NCBI RefSeq assembly: GCF_905147045.1
Contig: NC_065888.1
Span: forward strand, 11,351,001-11,415,000
Origin: Nymphalis io
Taxonomy: Eukaryota > Arthropoda > Insecta > Lepidoptera > Nymphalidae
Reading direction: 5' to 3'
DNA length: 64,000 bases
A model generated the notes under the pieces. That model ran no database searches and was not told where the DNA came from. It saw only the letters and a list, made by a program, of their open reading frames with translations. Every line of letters begins with the position of its first letter. Position 1 is the stretch's first letter. Of this stretch, positions 48,376 to 60,800 are shown in pieces. The translations under genes and the position numbers were made by a program.

Positions 48376-49513
48376 ATGGGTGAACATAGACACGTTTGGA
48401 GAATAGTTATCAGAAATTTTATAAATTCCCTTAAACCAAGGCAAATCCAAGGAAAGAATATAGGCAATATATATTTTATTTTTTGAATATTACTTTACAA
48501 AATACGAATTTTAATTTAAGTGTTGATAATATGTTTATTTGCAGGGAAGGATTATATTGGAAATGTATATTATGAAATCCCTGCAGATCCAAGTAAAGGA
48601 AAGAGGAAGCCTTCACGTTGGTATGACCCACCGAAGGGCTTAGATTTTCAAGACCCATTACCTGCGGAGTGGGAAGCATGGCTAAGAATGAGAAGGTATG
48701 TGAAATATTTAATGTTTTACCAAAGGCAAATTTTTGGCCCAAGGTTCGGTGGGACACTAGTTTTACAAAATATATATCTGTTATTATACAATTTTCCTTA
48801 TTTTTTTTGTCTCAATAACTAGAAAATTTATAATAAGTTTCATGGCTCACATGACAAAGAAAACTAGAGGAAGTACTTTAGGGATGATAGAGATATATGC
48901 TTTTTTTATTGTTAAGCATCTGGGAAGTAAACACATGACATTACATTATGATGACATTACATTATTGAAATATAATATATGCCTAAAAATATACTTCTCA
49001 TTGTATTTGAATGAAAAGCCAAGTGGGGGGTACAGACAATTGTTGGTCTCTACTTGGGAACTATTCTTCATGTGACTGGGCCTTACTTGGGGTCCTGTCA
49101 GCATCCCTCTTTATAAAGTGATTTTTTCTTTCATAAATAGAATCACTTTATATATTGTAGTTAGGTGCAGAAAATTAAAAATATCTGATTTCTTTACATT
49201 AAATTTAGCCTTCGTAAACAACAAATTACCTATATAGTAAACAGTAAAAGATCAAACAGCTGCCTCAGCAATGGGCCTTGACCATTATTAAAAAAAGCTA
49301 TGCTATTTTTACAGAATGGAGCCACCTACAGAAGAAGAAATAGCCAAGAATCTTGCCATTGCAGAAATGAAAAAGATAAATGCTGCAAAGATTGAAAAAC
49401 AAAGGTTGCTAGATGGCGGTTCTCTACCAGAACCAGTAGAAAAAGGTCAAGAGTCATTTCCATCTTATTCAGAATATACTCCAGGGGATCCAACTAACAA
49501 ATATAGAAATTGA
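48376..49513 (+). CDS. NDUFAF2: Complex I assembly factor NDUFAF2 (mimitin/NDUFA12-like), 145 aa
   Basis: Mitochondrial chaperone of late complex I assembly and a paralogue of NDUFA12. Exons are 48376-48463, 48545-48695 and 49315-49513 (phases 1, 2; 438 nt). The N-terminus MGEHRHVWRIVIRNFINSLK is followed by GKDYIGNVYYEIPADPSKGK, RKPSRWYDPP and LPAEWEAWLRMRR, all typical of the NDUFA12-like domain (about residues 10-90), then MEPPTEEEI and a charged helix. Intron 1 is only 81 nt. No GT donor in the right phase exists, and a GC donor at 48464-48465 fits phase and homology. AATAAA lies at 49562-49567. The first exon boundary is therefore the least certain part. Confidence 0.9.
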
Positions 49514-49561
49514 AACATGAACATAAAATGTAGTATTTATTTATTGTAAATAGTTATTACT

Positions 49562-49567
49562 AATAAA
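49562..49567 (+). terminator. Poly(A) signal candidate of NDUFAF2
   Basis: AATAAA 49 bases after the stop codon. Confidence 0.55.
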
Positions 49568-49935
49568 ATATAATTAGTTTTAAAATATGTTGGTAATTTT
49601 GTTTTTAATAATAGCTGATAAAATATGATGCTTATACCCTTAGTAATTCTGGCCACACTAGTCAACTGTGCAACTGACACAGTACACAAGAGTGTGGACT
49701 AAAAACAGGCGCATTGTATATCTCTCATAATCTGATGGCACCAATTCAAATAAACAAAAATCAATAAAAATTATATTTTTCTTTTATGATACACACAGAG
49801 CGGAATGAAACTTATATAATACTGTGCTATGTGTGTGTACAGAAACATGATTGAAATAACAGACTTCAAAAATAATATGAATATTGTTAAATATGTCAAT
49901 GCAGTTATAAGGCGCAACAATATTTTTTTTTTTTT

Positions 49936-50222
49936 AAAGAATAGGAAGATGGACGAGCATATGGGCCACCTGATGGTAAGTGGTCACCAAACACCCTTAG
50001 ACATTGGCATTGTAAGAAATGTCAACCATCGCTTACATATCCAATGCGCCACCAACCTTGGGAACTAAGATTTTATGTCTCTTGTGCCTGTAATTACACT
50101 GGCTCACTCACCCTTCAAACCGGAACACAACAATATCCAGTATTGCTGTTTTGCGGTAGAATATCTGATGAGCAGGTGGTACCTACCCAGACGAGCTTGC
50201 ACAAAGCCCTACCATCAGTAGG
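49936..50222 (+). repeat. Family B interspersed repeat, nearly full
   Basis: Begins after a T-run with AAGAATAGGAAGATGGACGA and ends with GCACAAAGCCCTACCATCAG. It closely follows the copy at 57361-57658. Family B copies carry a chance open frame of 65-70 codons that can mislead gene finders. Confidence 0.88.
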
Positions 50223-50677
50223 TAGATTTAGATTAGATTTAGAATTAGAATAATAATAAAAGAAATAATAAATTATTAGAGTATTTAATCAAAATTAATA
50301 TAATATTTCAGCATTAAATGATAAAAAACTTTAAAATATATGTTTAGACAGTTTTTAATAGTTTTGTGGATTTTATGTATGCGAGAGGCTACTTACAACA
50401 GATAAATCAGCTTAGTGACGTTTGTATGTTTCTAGTATTACTTTTATTATTAATACACATAACGGCTACTAACTAAAACCGGAATAAACCAGTTCGTTTG
50501 AATTATCGTGTAAGTAGCTTTAGCAGTATCATTTTGTTAATTATTCTTTTCACACTAAGTAGTATATAGTAAAATATATAAAGTGAAAAAATACATAAAA
50601 ATGACACAAGGAATATGAATGCTACGAGGAACAATTTAATGCCATGCCAGGATAGAGACGAAGCTTTAGATACAGTA

Positions 50678-50981
50678 ACAGTACAGTAACAGCCTGTTAA
50701 TGTCCCACTGCTGGGCTAAGGCCTCATCTCCCTTTTTGAGGAGAAGGTTTAGAGCTTATTCCACCACGCTGCTCCAATGCGGGTTGGTAGAATACACATG
50801 TGACAATTTCAATGAAATTAGACACACGCAGGTTTCCTCACGATGTTTTCCTTCACCGTCAAGCACGAGATGAATTATAAACACAAATTAAGCACACGAA
50901 AATTCAGTGGTGCTTGCCCGGGTTTGAACCCACGATCATCGGTAAGATTCACGCGTTCTAACCACTAGGCCATCTCGGCTC
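50678..50981 (-). repeat. Family A tRNA-derived SINE with 12-bp target-site duplication
   Basis: Full-length reverse copy flanked by TTAGATACAGTA at 50666-50677 and again at 50982-50993. The tRNA-like head is at the right, with box B reading GGGTTTGAACCC on the plus strand. This is the best-bounded copy in the window and defines the unit as about 300 bp. Confidence 0.92.
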
Positions 50982-51179
50982 TTAGATACAGTATCAAAGC
51001 GAAATGTTTATTGACATAAATGATTTATCGGATAAAAGCTAACGAGAAGAAATGCTGAGTTAAAGAAATTCATGATTAAAAATACGCTTAATATAATATA
51101 TAATGTATGATGCTAAGTACTTCCATAATATACAGTTAAAAGACGGTATTTATATTATTAAATATATAAGTATTATTTA

Positions 51180-51775
51180 TCTACTAATTTGAATACCTAC
51201 TGCCCATATTCGAATTACTTTAGCTACTATTTGAAATACAACTAAAGAATTTAGTTTTTTTTTCAAAAGTAATTGAAGTTGAATACAGTTTGTAATTGGT
51301 ATTTCAAATACCTACTTAAATGAAATATTTTGTAATTAATTTTAATTTCAAAATACATTTTAACGAATAAATAGTTAGGTACATCACATCATTTAGTGAT
51401 CTTATTAACGATAGTGAAAAATAAGCAGACTGGATGATTTTTTTATATGTATATATTTTTTGATATCGCTGAAAAAACGCCGTTACTAGCGATACCAATG
51501 CGGGAAGGCTATACTTAAAACTTTACAAATCTTCAATATGACAAAATTGGACAATTTTCTATAGAAAAAAATGTTGAATTGTGCTCTTGTAGGTACTTGT
51601 ATCTACTGAATTCCAAATTTAAAATCAATATCAAAGGTTCGGAATGTATTTTGCAATTTGTATTTTGAATGTAAATGGTTAAAATATTGTATTTTATATT
51701 TCAAATACACGACTAGACTATTTTGTAATTTATATTTTAAAACAAAGCATGCATGCCCAGCGCTGAATATAAGTA
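51180..51775. repeat. Cluster of TTTGAAATAC/GTATTTCAAA motifs
   Basis: The motif and its reverse complement recur at least six times, ending near CATGCCCAGCGCTG, which resembles the terminus of some hAT-like elements. A decayed DNA transposon is the likely source, but I cannot find matching ends. Confidence 0.35.
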
Positions 51776-52295
51776 CGTCATTAAGTTCATGCGAAAGCTT
51801 TGTGAATAAAAATCTAACAGTCGACGTTTTAATCAAAATATGTTACGGGATCGGCCTTGAATGTAAATTCATTCTAGAGCGAGCGTCAGCGGCCCTTTGT
51901 ATTTTTTGAGGAATTGCTATTTCAATAGTTTTGTTGATATAAGTAGTCTAATTATATATTTTTGTCAAATATCTTGATATTTATTGGTCGAAATAAGAAA
52001 AATGTTATAAAACTTGTAGAGAAGTTGGTCTTTGTATTTTTTTGCATAGTATAATAACATTATTTTTTTCTTATAATGCTTAACGACTTTCATAAGTATA
52101 TCACGATATAATTATATCGATAGATAAAAATAATTTTTGAATGGGCCCTACATACATGTATGGCGGCCTTTACGTCAGCATTTCAACCGCAACCTTCTAT
52201 CGAGCCGTAGCCTACCTATTGCGTATAAAGTCAATGCTCGTACCTATTTAGGTGAGATATATTTTATAGGACTAACTGTTTGTAATAAGAACAAC

Positions 52296-52578
52296 TGCTG
52301 GTGATAGAGCTGTGTGCAAGCTCGTTTGGGTAGGTACCATCCACTCATCAGATTTCTTCCGCAAAACAGCAGTACTTGGTATTGTTGTATTCCGATTTAA
52401 GGGGTGAGTAAGCCAGTGTAATTACAGGCAAGAGGGACATAATATCTTAGTTCCCAAGGTTGGTGGCGCATAGGCGATGTAAGCGATGGTTAACATTTCT
52501 TTCAATGGCAATGTCTATGAGCGGTGGTGACCACTTACCATCAGGTGGCCCATATGCTCGCCTACCTATTCTATAAAA
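52296..52578 (-). repeat. Family B interspersed repeat
   Basis: Reverse copy running from GGTGATAGAGCTGTGTGCAA to the T/A-rich end CCTATTCTATAAAAAA. All major blocks are present with scattered substitutions. Confidence 0.88.
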
Positions 52579-53167
52579 AAAGAAATTTTATCTATGGCCA
52601 TATATATTTAAATATGACTTGCAGTGCTATTCCGTAAGAACTCACTTCATTACTCACCCGTGAAATGTTGACCGAACCGACTTATAAGTGATATGCGATT
52701 TTGACCCGTGTATTATTCAAATGTTATAATTATTATGGTTAATTTCGCATAGCACTCTTTGACGTTTCACGACAGTTTTCTACAGCCACGCTGGAAAGCC
52801 ATTTTTAAAAATATTTGCTAAGAAATATGTAATAGATAATATAATAATAAATACTACATAATATTTCACGCAAAAAGTTCCCTTAGTTACTGAACTCCAA
52901 CCTAAAATAGCCCTAAATATTTCGTAACTCAGATTTGTTAAGATTACCGAGAGGGGCAAGGCGATTGAATGACGTAACACTATAATATCTTTATTAATTT
53001 TACCCATAGAGTGCTAGAGCTGGCTGTCATTTTTATCTTACAATTTTTATACTTGGAGTCCTTAAATAATTCTAGTTCAGTGTTTTTACAGTAAACGTTC
53101 AAGGTCGAATTAAACTGCTACGTTCCTGGCGCAAAAAGTTGAATTTGTGATAACAACTTTTTAACTA

Positions 53168-53218
53168 AAGTAAACTTAACTAAAACGCATGCAATATGCG
53201 TTTTGGTTAAGTTTACTT
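53168..53218. repeat. Near-perfect hairpin, 23-bp arms and 5-base loop
   Basis: Arms 53168-53190 and 53196-53218 are reverse complements except for one T/G position, which would be a G-U wobble in RNA. The loop is GCAAT. It lies 1.6 kb upstream of the first coding exon of ornithine aminotransferase. Confidence 0.75.
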
Positions 53219-54845
53219 AAGTTTTTTGACATTATAAACAAAATAATAAGAGACAGCAAACTTTAATATTACATACGTACTACCTTATGCCCACAACCTC
53301 GCCCGCATAGTTCTCATGCGCTTATTCATATACCTTGTAATGTACCTATTAACTATCTATAATTACTAGTAGGTACAAATTGATGAGTGTAAAAGGCCGT
53401 TTGAAAAATGGGTTTATGTGATATATCTTTAAGGGATAAATATTTTCTGCCGCTTTCTAGGTATTTTGAAGATATATAATACACACTTTATATATCTGTT
53501 AAAATTTATTTTTATACACATTCTTTGTACATCTGTTAAAATATTGGCAGCGTTCACATTGAAAACGGTTTTAGTTATTTCTCCGGCTACGTTGCTGTTA
53601 ATATGATGTGATTAGCCTTGGCAAACTTATATTCATTATCGCTTAAATAATAATCAAATTACAAATAGGATTTATTCACGCCACACAATCACATACTTAG
53701 GAATACAAGTAAACTCTTACAAATTTTCATTGTAGTTTGGCCGATTTAATTTAAATAATAAAATCAATTGTTGTCTCTTCGACTAAAATCGGTGTAGTTT
53801 TCCGTTGTGTTGATTTTGGTTAGTCCAATTTAGTTGGTATGTGATAAAGCGTTCTAACTTATAAGTGCTGACAGTTCACAGCGGTCATACGGTCAGATCT
53901 GAATTGCTCGAGTATAACGTAACTAGCTCTCAAATTCCGAACTATAATTATACAAAGTCAAGGTTATTTTAAATTAGCATTTAACCTCTAACCGTTCTCA
54001 TTTACCAAATATATTTTGAAAAGTAAATAAAAGTATTTAACGTGTAAATAATTTAAAATTTAAAGTTTATTTTTTTATATTAGTAAATATCTTTTATCGA
54101 GGAATATTATCATACACGTCGTGGCTGTAGGTAAGCGATGTAACTATATTTAGCAACGAGTCTTTGACATATTGTGATAAATTTAAAAGTGTAAATATAA
54201 ATTTAATCTTTATTAAACATTAAGATTACAAGTAAGCTTATAATTGTTTATAATGGAAACTTTATTCTTCTTACTGGGTTAAACTTGAACAATTTGCTCA
54301 TTGCCGGTCAAACGATATAGTAAACTGCTTCGCTTATCACAGTAATTTAAACTCGTATGTTTCTTGAAAATCTTTTTAGTATCGTTTCTTATCAAAAAGG
54401 TACTATATAAGATGCTTTATGAAGTTATAAACTGCACTAATAGATGTAACTTTGTGTATTAAACAACTGTTGTTTACAATTTATCTCGTGAAATTTGCTT
54501 TAAGATATAGGAATCGCTTCTTCGAATATACATTATAAGGTGTTTTATCTACATTGTTTGAAATTTTATTTTTTAATCATAATTACGTGCGTATTATTTG
54601 AAACTTTAATATAATAATTTATTTAATTTTATAACAAGTTTATAGGATAATATAATAACTTAATAATTTGAAATTTTTACTTTGTAATTAATTAAATATT
54701 CCTATTAGTTTATTTTAATACCTGTTAATAGCTGTTTTTTAAGGATTTTCGTTGCTAATATGTTGTAGAAGTAGCGAGGCATTTAGTTGTAAATTCTTAG
54801 GTGTATCTAGTGATTTATTATTTAAGTTATGCGTTTTTATACAGA

Positions 54846-57800
54846 ATGGCCCAGCAAAACTCCCTATCGTCAAAGGAAATTTTCGCACTAGAAGATCAAT
54901 ATGGATGCCGAAATTACGCGCCGTTATCTGTTGCACTGTGCCGTGGAGAAGGTAGGGTTTTTTGATATAATACAATTTATGTTTAATGAATACTATTATC
55001 AGTGAAAATTAATTTATCACAAAATTAATTTCATGTTCGTCTTTTAAATATACAAAACTAAATTTGAAATAATTGTTATAAAAATTATTTTCATGTGGGG
55101 GGCCTAAAAAATTAATTTTAATAGTATTGAATAAAATTAAAATAACTAACATAAACTTGTAACTATTCTATTAATGATTTGTTTATTGAAATTACAATTA
55201 ATCGTATATCAAATGATTTAGTCGCGCAGTTTTTAATATATCGTTTAAGTTATTTTCAATAAGACTATAATAATTAAGGGAATCATAAATAATAATAAAT
55301 TTGACATATGTAAGTATATAAAAAATACCTCGTCTTATTGCGTTCATGGTGAAAGAAGGGTTCATTTGTCGCCCAGCGGATAGGATTAGCGATTCAACGG
55401 GGAAATGCTTCTAGCACTCTTGCTAACTTTCCACGCGGTCATGATTTCTACAGTAGGTTCCTATATGGACTATATAAGTGAATAAATATAATTTACTTAT
55501 TAAAAAAAATATATCTAAGTTTTACTTTATTTAAAAATAATAAAAACTTTAACAATAACTCTATTACAAAATTAATAAAAATAAAGAAATCGCTCCCCAA
55601 ATTAGAGTTAACGAAATATTTAAAAAAAAACAATGTAGATAGGTGATTGTATTCAACAGTAAAGTGTTTAATATCTTATAAAGTTGGTGAAATACAATAT
55701 ATTAAGAGTATTGTTAAAATATATATATATTATAAATATATTTTTCATCTTATATAAAATTAAAGAAATATAAATTAAAAATTGAGTAAACTTTAAATCA
55801 TATTACATAGAACAATGTATACTTAAGCCAAAGTATGATGAAACATTTATTTTATGTAGGCATACAAATTGTATAAAGATGATGAAATGCGATAAATACC
55901 GTTTATTTTTGTTGATCACGAGAAGAGAATTCAATCGTTGATAAGAAACTGTCAATGTTAATATAAAATCTATATTAACAATAACCTTATCAAATTTCCT
56001 GACCTTATTAAGGATCATCTTCAACATGATACCATTGTACCAAATTATTGTCATATTTTAATCAGATTGATTGACAAACGTTGTTCATATTGAGTACGTA
56101 CTAAAATTACATAAAAAACGCGTTACATTTTTAAAATTTTGCTTATAAACTAAATTTTGTTATACTGCACATTACAAAACGATGACATGATTATAAATAT
56201 TATAATCCTTTAGATTTGCTGCCGTTGCGGCGGTAATTCTTTAAGCAGTACTTAGTACGATGTAAATGATTTATGTGCGTTTGCGTTTTGTTGCGCTAGC
56301 TGGGCGTATATCATACTATGGTACATATTGATTATAATATACATAACTAGGTACTTTTAAATAATGATATTTGATTTCTTGGTTTATATAAAACTTAAAA
56401 TCACATTTCTTTTTTTGTAAGTCTTTTTTGTCAAAGTTAAATTCTAAGCATTTGCTTAAAAATCTCCTTGTTTACCCAGTTTTGTTGGTGGAATTTAGCC
56501 AACGCAAACTTGACACATCTTCAAAAACTCTCAGGCATGCAGGTTTTCTCGCAATGATATTTCTTATTCACCGTTAGGGCTTGAAAAGAATTACTAATGA
56601 CTATAAAGGTCCTCCTGACCTATTTCGGCCACGGCGGCCAATCTCAAGATATCAACTGCGCAGGAGATATTATAGTACACAAGTGTGTGCGCAAACACAG
56701 GTACACTCTATTCTCTAACTCTCATAATCCGATGGGACGGCGATCCGCTACGACCGGAAAGAATTCAGACGCGGGACCAACGGCTTTACGTGGTTTTCCG
56801 AGGCACGGAAGTGCACACACTTCCAAATTCCAGACCTCGGGCTTATTGAGAATTTTTGACAGAAAAACCCAATAACTTTTTTTGGATCGACCTGGGATTT
56901 GAACCCAGGACCTCAGGGTTTGCGGCGTCGAGCTATCGAGACACTAGACCAACGAGGCAATAACTACTAATGACAATGACAAATGACACACTAGGTGACT
57001 CGACTATCGCTGGTTCCTTATAATTTTAATATATATATTTAATATTTTATATTTAATATATATTTAATATTTTGTATCTATAATTTAAATACAATTTAAT
57101 TATAAAAAAATAAAATGTTATTTTGATCGCAGTTGCTGGAGAATTTTTGTATGTTGATATAATTGTATTTCGTGTAGGTATCTCGGTCTCGGTCTCTACC
57201 GATTTGGCTCAAATGTCGTATTTAGAAAAGGTTTTAAAAAGTTTAAGTGTTTGACCTATAAACTTAAAAAGCAAAATCAGAAAATAAGCTTTGTCCTTTT
57301 TTTTAAAAAATATTTCGGGTCGAACAATGTTCGATCGCCCAGGTATGTACTTGATGTTTTTTTTTTTTTTTTATAGAATAGGAAGGTGGACGAGCATTTG
57401 GGCCACCTGATGGTAAGTGGTCACCAAACGCCCTTAGACATTGGCATTGTAAGAAATGTCAACCATCGCTTATAGCCAATGCGCCACCAACCTTGGGAAC
57501 TAAGATTTTATGTCCCTTGTGCCTGTAATTACACTGGCTCACTCACCCTTCAAACCGGAACACAACAATATCAAGTATTGCTGTTTTGCGGTAGAATATC
57601 TGATGAGTGGGTGGTACCTACCCAGACAGGCTTGCACAAAGCCCTACCACCAGTAGGGCGTAACGTAAACGTGGATAGCTATAACCTATAATGTGGGCTG
57701 CATTGGCACCAGTGGCGTAACTATTGGGTGGCAGGACTGACAAAAAGACATGGTCTCCGACCCGATGGGGCCCCTGGTCCGAAGGTGGTGTCTTAGCATT

Positions 57801-60800
57801 TTTAACAAAAATTCGTAAAAAATACAAATTTTATATGAGTAATAAAAAACAATTAATGTAAGACACAATTAAAGACTATTTAAAAATTTAAATATTAAGG
57901 ATTTCAACGCATTCATAAGAAAAGGATGTCAATCAATTTTAGAACGCATCCATTAGTTGTTTCATTTTTTGTCGCGGTACTTTGGCGGTGCGGATGAGCC
58001 GACTTTTCCATTGCAAAATTCTATAAAATATCCATGCAGCCTCATTTCAGTCAAAAGTCCGATCTTTCATGTCTTAAAACATTTGAATATTTGTCTAGAA
58101 GAATTGGAAAGGTATCGACATGAATTGTTTGTAGCAATTCCTCTGACTACAGTTAGTGCTGAAAGATCATTTTCGAAACTAAAATTAATAAAAATTAAAA
58201 ACCTTTTTAATAAACTATGTGACAAGACAAGCTTATACAAACATAACTTGGCTATTCTGTCTATAAAAACATCTATTGCTCGATCTTTAAACTTTGAAAA
58301 TCTTATTGATACTTTTAATTAAGAAAAAAACTTTATTAATATAGATCTTATTAATATAAAATTGTTATTTTATTAAAATTATGTAATATATAAATATGCT
58401 TTTAAAAATAAAATTTATTAGGTATTTTACTAAAATGCACACAATGTTAATAGTAATGTCGTGTAACTACTTTATATTTAAGCGATTTATTAAAATCAAA
58501 TTACAACATGATGATTTTTACTGGGAGGGCCCCATGCAATAAATTTGCTACGGGCCTTGGTATAGATACGTCACTAATTAGCTCGTAAATGTATAAGAAC
58601 ATTACATCGAGTAAGAGTTATTTGGTTGAACTTATTGTTTTATCTTCAAGAAAGCGGACTATACCAGAAATTTTACTGTTTCTTATCTTTCTCTCAAGTA
58701 GTAAACAAATACAATTATAATTATCTTATACAAATGGAAAGTTCTAAACTAAAGTTAATGCCAATAATTACAAAATATATTCGATTTTATTTATTTTATT
58801 ATACACGTTTTATTATATAACTTTTTTAAATTGATAAAAGTAGCAAGTGAAAAATAAAATAAATACTTGATTAAAAATCCTTTTTCGCAGGTGTTTTCGT
58901 ATGGGATGTTGAAGGCAAGAAATATTATGACTTTCTGAGCGCCTACTCAGCGGTAAATCAGGGTCACTGTCATCCTAGAATAGTAAAAGCACTAAAGGAA
59001 CAGGCTGATAAATTGACACTCGTATCTAGGTTTGCGTTTCTAATATTTATTACTTTATTCCAGCGGATTTAATCTTATAATTATCTATCAGCCAACAGTG
59101 CAGAGCAAAAGTAAACAATTGCACTGCTTGTTATTTTACAATTTTATAAAATTATAAATTCAATTGATATTTACATACACAATACACAGCGACGACCCTA
59201 AATAGATGAGATAAGATAAGAGAAAGGGAGGAGAATGATGATCACAATTATAATTTTATTTTATTTTTATTATAATTGGGAAATATACAGTACACACCAC
59301 ATACATTATACGACAATTAACTCGTTCACATACAAGTCAAGTTTCCACTTAAAACTAATTCATGTATGACAGTAAACAAGCAATTTTGTAAATTATAAAT
59401 AATAATTATGAAGATTCAAACAGTTAACAAACAGCAAAACAATAATATATATTTATATATATTTTATAATTTGTTATTTTCAGAGCATTTTATTCGGACC
59501 AGCTTGGTAAATATGAGAAATTCATGACAGAATTGCTGGGCTATGATAGATTGTTGCCAATGAATACCGGTGTCGAGGGAGGGGAGAGTGCATGCAAGAT
59601 GGCTCGGAAATGGGGTTACGATGTCAAAAAGATACCAAAGGACCAGGCCAAGGTAAAAAATGAATTAAGAATTAAAAGATTTAGTATATATAATAAAAAT
59701 ATACATTTTTCATATACATTTTCACAATCAATAAAACAATCTGAAGTCACATTGTAAGTAGGTAAGTAATTTTTTTGCTTGTTAAAATCTACCATCATTT
59801 ACTTAAGGTTATAGAGATAACATCATGAAGACAATGCACTTTTGATAACGTTGCATAATGGTTAAACATTGATGTTATATAAGTATGATAACAAATGCTG
59901 TATATTATACATTTAGTAACACATACGATTGTAATCGCTACTGATTGATGAGTTCATAAGGATTTCATGAATAGTGGGGGTTTTACGTAGCGTTTGAATA
60001 AACCTGAAAAAAATGTAATCAGATTGTTTTTCTTTGGTAATTAAAAAAATATATCTTTCAGATAATATTTGCAGAAGGTAATTTTTGGGGACGTACGCTG
60101 TCCGCCGTGTCGTCGTCGTCGGACCCCACTTGTTTCCAAGGTTTCGGTCCTTACATGCCCTGCTTCGAACTCGTCCCGTACAACAACATTCCAGCGCTAG
60201 AGGTGATTCACTTGATGATATAAACGCATGTGATGATGTACTTTAAACTTGAATGTTTCGCAAGATTAATCCTATAATCATGTTATATAATTGAATATTT
60301 TAGCGAACTTTTGTTGTGAATGCGCGATTATTTGTAAATATATTAAATTATACCTAACTCTACCTGCGTTATGCTTTTAAAATTTATTATATATATAATA
60401 TAAATTATAAAAATAAATTAATTTAGTGATCTGCCGATCCACATCTTGGCGGAATAAGCTCTTATGCTTACTTCTCTTTATACAGAGAGGAGCATGCACC
60501 TTTGCCCAGTAGTGGGAAATTTACAGGTTGTGACTACTTCTACTAAAGTTAAAGGCTATCAAATTTTGAAAGAAAAAATAAATTATACATAATTTTAATT
60601 TTCTTTAACCAATAATTTTCATGTACTATTATATGTATGTATTATTGTTAAAAAAAGGGTTTTTCAAATATTCCAGAAAATGCTTCAAGATCCTACAGTC
60701 GCTGCATTTATGGTAGAACCTATTCAAGGAGAAGCTGGTGTCATTATTCCAGACGACGGTTATTTAAGGAAAGTTCGAGAACTCTGCACAAAGTACAACG

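Larger units (their letters stand above)
49514..54845. other. Intergenic region and probable 5' region of ornithine aminotransferase
   Basis: About 5.3 kb with no recognised coding exon. It contains family B copies (49936-50222, 52296-52578), a family A SINE (50678-50981), a region of repeated GTATTTCAAATAC-like motifs (about 51180-51775) and a hairpin (53168-53218). One or more non-coding first exons of the aminotransferase should lie to the right. I could not place them. Confidence 0.45.
54952..58890 (+). other. Large first coding intron of ornithine aminotransferase
   Basis: A 3.9-kb intron filled mainly with AT-rich sequence and four foreign pieces: a LINE-like fragment (55365-55445), a family C SINE (56607-56958), a family B repeat (57361-57658) and a hAT relic (57710-58576). 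No additional in-phase exon is apparent. Confidence 0.6.

Noticed and set aside
50044..50253. Open frames of 65-130 codons recurring in family B copies (also 28833-29216, 57479-57691)
   Set aside because: The same peptide appears in every family B copy, including intronic and degraded ones, with no family resemblance and no codon-level conservation. It is a chance frame carried by the repeat.
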